This document shows positions 7,677 through 10,586 of a DNA stretch of 10,586 nt, in pieces (position 1 is the stretch's first letter; the number at the start of each line of letters is the position of its first letter). The notes below the pieces were generated by a model, which saw only the letters and a program-made list of their open reading frames with translations, made no database searches and was not told the DNA's origin. The stretch lies in the NCBI GenBank assembly GCA_946803715.1, contig CAMPET010000065.1:7212-17797 (forward strand). Reading direction: 5' to 3'. A program made the translations under genes and the position numbers. The DNA is from Beroe ovata. Its lineage: Eukaryota > Ctenophora > Nuda > Beroida > Beroidae.

Positions 7677-10365
7677 AGACGTGAGTGGTTGTGTGTAAGG
7701 TGGGTAGGGATTGATTAATTAATCGCGTGATTATCGCATATAGCATGAGAGAGCGGGAAATTTTGTTATTGGGCAGTAAAATAGTCACACTTTGACCTTC
7801 CAACTTTTAATTTTCCCGCCACAACGGCTCATTTGTCCTTCTCACCACACAATTTATTGGGCACTGAGCTGTGGGAATCAATTAAATCCCACCACATCTA
7901 ATCGGCACATCTAATCGGCACATCTAATCGGCACATCTAATCGACGCATTTCTTCTTTCACTGTCTCAAATTTGTTCTATGGGACCGTACCACTGCTACC
8001 AGCAGCTTTATCTGTTTGGTCACGGACCATACCCGTCTTAGATCGCAGTCTCGCAATTCGTGTGAAGAAGTGGGAGAAGCACGAGGACAGTGAAGATGGT
8101 GATGAAGCAGTCCTCAGTCGGGAAGTCATCTCATTCTCCATCTCCGCCTCCTCTACCAGGGGACATTTTGACAGGAAATAGAGGATATGTGTGTGCCGAT
8201 GGGGGATTTGATGGGCGGCACGAGGACGATACAAGAGAAGAAATCTTCCTACCCCCCNCAACCCCCCCCCCCCAATTTCATTTTTCTACCATGAGAACAG
8301 TGAGGATGATAAAAAAGTGGTCGCATGCCGGCAGGTGTTCGTGGCAAGGAGATCACCGTCACCACCACCTGAGAAATACTCCGGAAGAGGGGACAGAATA
8401 GCAAGGAGAGCGGCATCACCAGAGAGGTTGTCCATTGTCAGATTTTAGCTGACCTCTGTTCTCGCGCGCGCGAGAAACAGAGGTCAGATAATAAAATCTG
8501 ACAACAGAGAGGTACTTCATCAGGGAAGATAGAAGAGCATTGAGACGAGGGGAGGTACCCGTACAGGTCAGGGTAGAAGCAGATAGAAAGGAGGTCATCG
8601 GAGCTCTGTTTAGGGATTTATTGGGGGGAAACAGGACGAGGGAAGAGGGAGAGGAAGGATTTGGGGAGCTGAGAAGGGAGGTGCTACAGGGGATTGATGA
8701 GGCGGGGACAGTAGAGGAAGTGCAGGGGGCCTTGTCGAGGATAGTTGAGAGGATGGAGGTGTTCAGAGTGGAATTGATGAGGAGGATAACGGAAAGGTTG
8801 GCGAGCATGGCAGCAAGAGGGATGATCGAGTATGGGAAGAGAGAGGAAAGTCACAGGGGGTTGAAGTACGCTCCCACTCACACCCCTCACAGCTTGTTTT
8901 TGGGGAGCTATTTGAATCGGGTCTGGAGGTATTTCGGGGAGTTGGAACACAGAAGAGAGATCGGGATTGAGGCGGCGATATTGGTGTTTGCAGAGAGATT
9001 GTTCAGAGTACACAGGAAGTTCAATGGGGTGTAGAGGGGGTAGTTGAGGGGAAGTGTTGGATTGTGTGGCGGGAAGGAAACAGGAGAGAAAGTTCGAAGA
9101 GAAAGGTGAGGAAAGTCAAGAACAGGGAGAAGAAGGTGAAACAGCAGAAAGTGAGGGAAGAAAGAAGAGACATGAATTGGATGGAGGAAGATGAAGAAGG
9201 TATCGAGGCCTGGAGAAGAGGTGAGGAAGAGATGACAGGATGGGGAGTGGTGAGTGAACAGTTGGTTGAAGGAGTGGGAAAGCTGAACGTGAAACAGGAG
9301 TTGAAGGAAGCGATGGAAGTCTTATCCAGACTTGGATGAAATGACAATGAAAGGACTGTTAATGTTAGACGTTGACACCATCCCTCCTCCTCCATCCCTT
9401 CTCCTACATCCCCTCCCACACAGTGGATATGCAGTCAGTAACGAGGACGCCCCACCGCGCCCTCCTACCAACACTTCAGCTGAGGTCACAATACAGGTTA
9501 CCACTCCACCCAGGTCGCAACCCAGTTTCCCGAAGTCACAGAACGGGCACAGGACAGCTCGCCGCACTGCACCCTGACTCTCCACCCCTACCCCACCCCC
9601 TCTACGTACTACACATCGAGACAGTTGTTCGGTGATTCATCGTGAATGCAGGGTACCTCCATACCCCCACTGGACTCTGACAATGAACACTTCACAATTT
9701 TTTTCCATGATTGAATTTATTATTTGTTCAATAATTTTCACATTTTCATTTGTTGTCAAGTTTTTTTAAGATCTTCTGCTAGTAAATTCTTCAGTAGCTT
9801 TAAATATTTTTTACTACATCAACATGGGGGGTTTAAATATGAGTGTCTTCCGTCAAAAGGGGAATGGGAATTTCATTTGAGAGGGGATTAAGGTAGGATT
9901 GATGTGCTAGGGAAGATTGATGTGTTTGAATGGGAAGATTGGAAATAGCAAGAAGTGAAGTGCTGTCCTCAATAAATCCTACAGTACAAGTTATACACGG
10001 TACGAACCTGCAGTGGAATATGGGTTCAGTTGTGAGCAACTCAGCAAATATACACCCAATTGCCCACGTGTCTATTGCCTTGGTGTAGTGCTTGGCGCCT
10101 GATAGCGTGATGCTAGGTCATATCTTCAACGAATAAGGTCGATAAAATATGATGATTTCGACTGATATCATTGAGTATTTACTCGAGTATATATACTCGC
10201 GTTTTTAAGAATGACCCCTAATGATTCACTAACCGAGAAGTAGCTCTGGGGCCCTGTACCAAAATGTCACGACCACAGGATCCAGTTCGGCGAGTGGTTT
10301 GAGAGGGGAGTTGAAGAGCCGTGCAAAGCCCATGTCGGTGATCTTCAGTCTACCCTTCTCGGGGC
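5819..10365 (-). CDS. CDK8: CDK8/CDK19 Mediator kinase, C-terminal six exons (partial)
   Basis: Cyclin-C-dependent kinase of the Mediator kinase module, acting in the nucleus on transcription factors and RNA polymerase II. Minus-strand exons: 10365-10234, 10098-10008, 7298-7122, 6915-6780, 6542-6384, 6166-5819. All junctions are GT-AG and join in frame (phases 1, 2, 2, 0, 0), giving about 347 residues. Exon one has the CDK8-specific DMG (not DFG) motif in [20 protein letters not shown], then [18 protein letters not shown], with Asp at the usual activation-loop Thr place. Later come [31 protein letters not shown] and DPYFQE, then [19 protein letters not shown], the family's post-kinase signature. 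The last exon is a Gln-rich tail with runs of Q, then six N and a terminal RF, resembling the Q-rich, Y-ending human tail. The first exons lie beyond the right edge. Invertebrates usually have one gene, so CDK8 and CDK19 are not separated here. Confidence 0.95.
6238..6279. repeat. Three 14-bp tandem repeats in a CDK8 intron
   Basis: ATGATTTAACTCAG, ATGATCTAACTCCA and ATGATCTAACTCCT follow each other without gaps. They sit in the last intron (6167-6383), upstream of the final acceptor on the coding strand. Confidence 0.9.
6322..6333. promoter_or_regulatory. CRE palindrome within a CDK8 intron
   Basis: TGTGACGTCACA is a 12-bp perfect palindrome containing the full CREB/ATF consensus TGACGTCA (6324-6331). 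Its neighbourhood (6302-6348) is rich in GTCA/TGAC half-sites. Binding is not shown by sequence alone; a single 8-mer can arise by chance. Confidence 0.35.
7327..7548. repeat. TATAGTGAGT minisatellite
   Basis: Around twenty degenerate copies of a 10-11 bp unit, TATAGTGAGT or TTATAGTGAGT, with variants such as TATCGTGAGT and TATAGTAAGT. It begins about 30 bp beyond the polypyrimidine tract of the CDK8 exon at 7298, so it lies at the 3' end of the large intron on the transcribed sense of CDK8. Confidence 0.93.
7629..7677. repeat. TG dinucleotide microsatellite
   Basis: A nearly pure TG run with single C and A interruptions in the large CDK8 intron. Like the left-edge repeat it is expected to be length-polymorphic and can favour left-handed DNA. 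Confidence 0.95.
7753..7819. promoter_or_regulatory. Inverted pair of E2F-type sites
   Basis: GCGGGAAA (7753-7760) and TTTCCCGC (7812-7819) are the same E2F/DP consensus (TTTSSCGC) in opposite orientations, 51 bp apart. ATTGG (inverted CCAAT) occurs at 7768-7772 and again at 7856-7860, and AACGG, a Myb-type core, at 7823-7827. This mix is typical of cell-cycle-regulated promoters, and it sits about 280 bp upstream of the first plausible ATG of the plus-strand open region. Promoter function is inferred. Confidence 0.4.
7893..7944. repeat. Four 13-bp tandem repeats
   Basis: CACATCTAATCGG is repeated four times exactly except for a final A in the last copy. It lies between the putative E2F sites and the plus-strand open region, and could be either promoter-proximal DNA or an ordinary short tandem repeat. 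Confidence 0.95.
8096..9034 (+). CDS. Hypothetical nested antisense gene in the CDK8 intron (possibly decayed)
   Basis: I do not recognise the product. An ATG at 8096 in good context opens frame one, including [14 protein letters not shown], to the poly-C/N tract (8252-8273). After the tract a second frame is open, [12 protein letters not shown] to [14 protein letters not shown] and RRAASPE. It ends in the hairpin at 8429-8504. Beyond it, [14 protein letters not shown] continues for about 170 residues to a TAG at 9032-9034, through helical, Arg/Glu-rich sequence ([20 protein letters not shown], then [20 protein letters not shown]). Removing 85 bp at the hairpin puts segments two and three in register; a one-base length error in the poly-C, where the assembly has an N, would join segments one and two. 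No transposase, polymerase or kinase motif is seen. Alternatives are a pseudogene or chance open frames favoured by purine-rich DNA. Confidence 0.4.
8252..8273. other. Poly-C tract with an unresolved base
   Basis: Six C, an N (8258), CAA, then twelve C (8262-8273). The ambiguous base and homopolymer make the local length, and so the reading frame across it, unreliable. Confidence 0.9.
8427..8511 (+). mobile_element. Fold-back element C, flanked by a 9-bp duplication and possibly acting as an intron
   Basis: CAGAGAGGT occurs at 8420-8428 and 8505-8513. Between them lies a hairpin: TTGTCAGATTTTA (8435-8447) pairs exactly with TAAAATCTGACAA (8492-8504), CTGACCTCTG (8449-8458) with CAGAGGTCAG (8478-8487), and the centre TCTCGCGCGCGCGAGA (8460-8475) is a perfect palindrome. 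A 9-bp target duplication is known for Mutator-type transposons, among others. The duplicated site contains AG|GT, so an 85-bp GT-AG intron from 8427 to 8511 would be removed exactly, restoring the empty site. Six extra bases (8429-8434) precede the left terminal repeat. Confidence 0.7.
9035..9339 (+). other. Lys/Glu-rich open frame following the hypothetical nested gene
   Basis: After the TAG at 9032 another frame is open from about 8971 to a TGA at 9337-9339. It encodes a highly charged, probably coiled-coil segment ([20 protein letters not shown], later [18 protein letters not shown]). It has no good ATG start. It could be the continuation of the preceding segment after a one-base change in the G-run near 9024-9040, or a chance frame in purine-rich DNA. 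Confidence 0.25.
9340..9690. other. Pyrimidine-rich stretch with an exon-like segment
   Basis: The strand composition flips from purine-rich to C/T-rich. A strong plus-strand acceptor-like tract ends at CACACAG (about 9422), followed by an open segment of about 51 residues, rich in Pro, Ser and Thr, ending in TGA at 9575-9577. I find no matching donor that I trust, so this is reported only as a possible last exon of the nested gene. Confidence 0.2.
9691..10007. other. AT-rich intronic DNA
   Basis: T-rich and A-rich runs with no gene recognised. A plus-strand AATAAA at 9971-9976 could serve the hypothetical nested gene. This is the 5' part of the 2709-bp CDK8 intron on the minus strand. Confidence 0.6.
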
Positions 10366-10482
10366 CTGGGGATAGAGGAGGGTACTGGGATATGATTATG
10401 AGCAACTAGCCGGGGAAGAAGGGGATAGGCGCTAGCAGCGGCTATGATAATTGAACATGACGTTTGAATTCGGAACACACAA

Positions 10483-10517
10483 GAGTTTGAGAGGGAAAAT
10501 TTTTCCCTCTCAAACTC
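10483..10517. repeat. 35-bp perfect palindrome
   Basis: GAGTTTGAGAGGGAAAA (10483-10499), one T, then its exact reverse complement (10501-10517). It lies in the CDK8 intron upstream of the DMG exon. With no spacer it is either a tiny fold-back element or a replication-generated inversion. There are no clear flanking duplications. Confidence 0.9.
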
Positions 10518-10586
10518 ACCGAAAAAGACCCACAGTGAATAACTCCCACATATAAACATAAGACAATTCTCCCTCGCTCCCCCCCC
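10518..10586. other. Window end, intronic, terminating in poly-C
   Basis: The final bases are C/T-rich and end in a run of C, probably the polypyrimidine side of further intronic sequence of CDK8. No exon is visible here; the preceding CDK8 exon lies outside. Confidence 0.5.

Noticed and set aside
7606-7803. Minus-strand frame rich in His-Thr repeats
   Set aside because: It is translation of the TG microsatellite inside a CDK8 intron.
8416-9013. Minus-strand open frames in the large CDK8 intron
   Set aside because: They are on the CDK8 sense strand but have no continuity with the kinase exons, which splice perfectly from 10008 to 7298, and their Ser/Pro-rich content is the complement of purine-rich DNA.
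8870-9030. Resemblance of [20 protein letters not shown] and the following residues to the start of a cyclin box
   Set aside because: Tempting next to CDK8 and E2F sites, but only spacing of a few hydrophobic residues fits, and the second half of a cyclin box does not follow in any frame.

Overview
The window looks like nuclear DNA from an animal, probably an early-branching invertebrate with a compact genome. The reasons are spliceosomal GT-AG introns of roughly 100-240 bp, a metazoan-type cytosolic HSP70 ending in EEVD, a CDK8-type Mediator kinase carrying the DMG motif, plentiful microsatellites and many small palindromic elements. A sponge is my best guess, but this is inference; no sequence search was possible.

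Layout. (1) Positions 1-400, minus strand: a TG microsatellite, then one exon of an ectonucleotide pyrophosphatase/phosphodiesterase-like (ENPP) enzyme whose remainder lies off the left edge. (2) 400-2130: non-coding DNA with a 32-bp tandem duplication and two fold-back (MITE-like) elements. (3) 2130-5048, plus strand: a complete cytosolic HSP70/HSC70 gene with TATA boxes, a perfect heat-shock element, a non-coding leader intron and six coding exons (661 residues). (4) 5049-5790: intergenic DNA with a perfect inverted repeat and an alternating GC tract. (5) 5790-10586, minus strand: the 3' part of CDK8, six exons from the DMG activation segment to a Gln-rich C-terminus. HSP70 and CDK8 are convergent.

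The second-largest region of interest is the 2.7-kb CDK8 intron (7299-10007). It holds a minisatellite, a TG microsatellite, a pair of inverted E2F-type sites, a 4 x 13-bp repeat, and a purine-rich plus-strand open region (about 8096-9340) that may be a nested antisense gene or its decayed remnant. I do not recognise its product.

The most interesting item is inside that open region: a nearly perfect hairpin flanked by a 9-bp direct repeat containing AG|GT. Removing the 85 bp between the two AG|GT points would restore the pre-insertion sequence and also join two reading frames that are otherwise out of register. That is the layout expected of an intron made by a transposon (an introner-like element). 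The fold-back at 1797-1899 seems to be a relative: its termini share the pattern TTGTNNGATTTTA, with matching base changes in a nested stem.

The genes do not form a functional unit. They are a chaperone, a transcription-regulating kinase and a secreted or membrane phosphodiesterase that happen to be neighbours.
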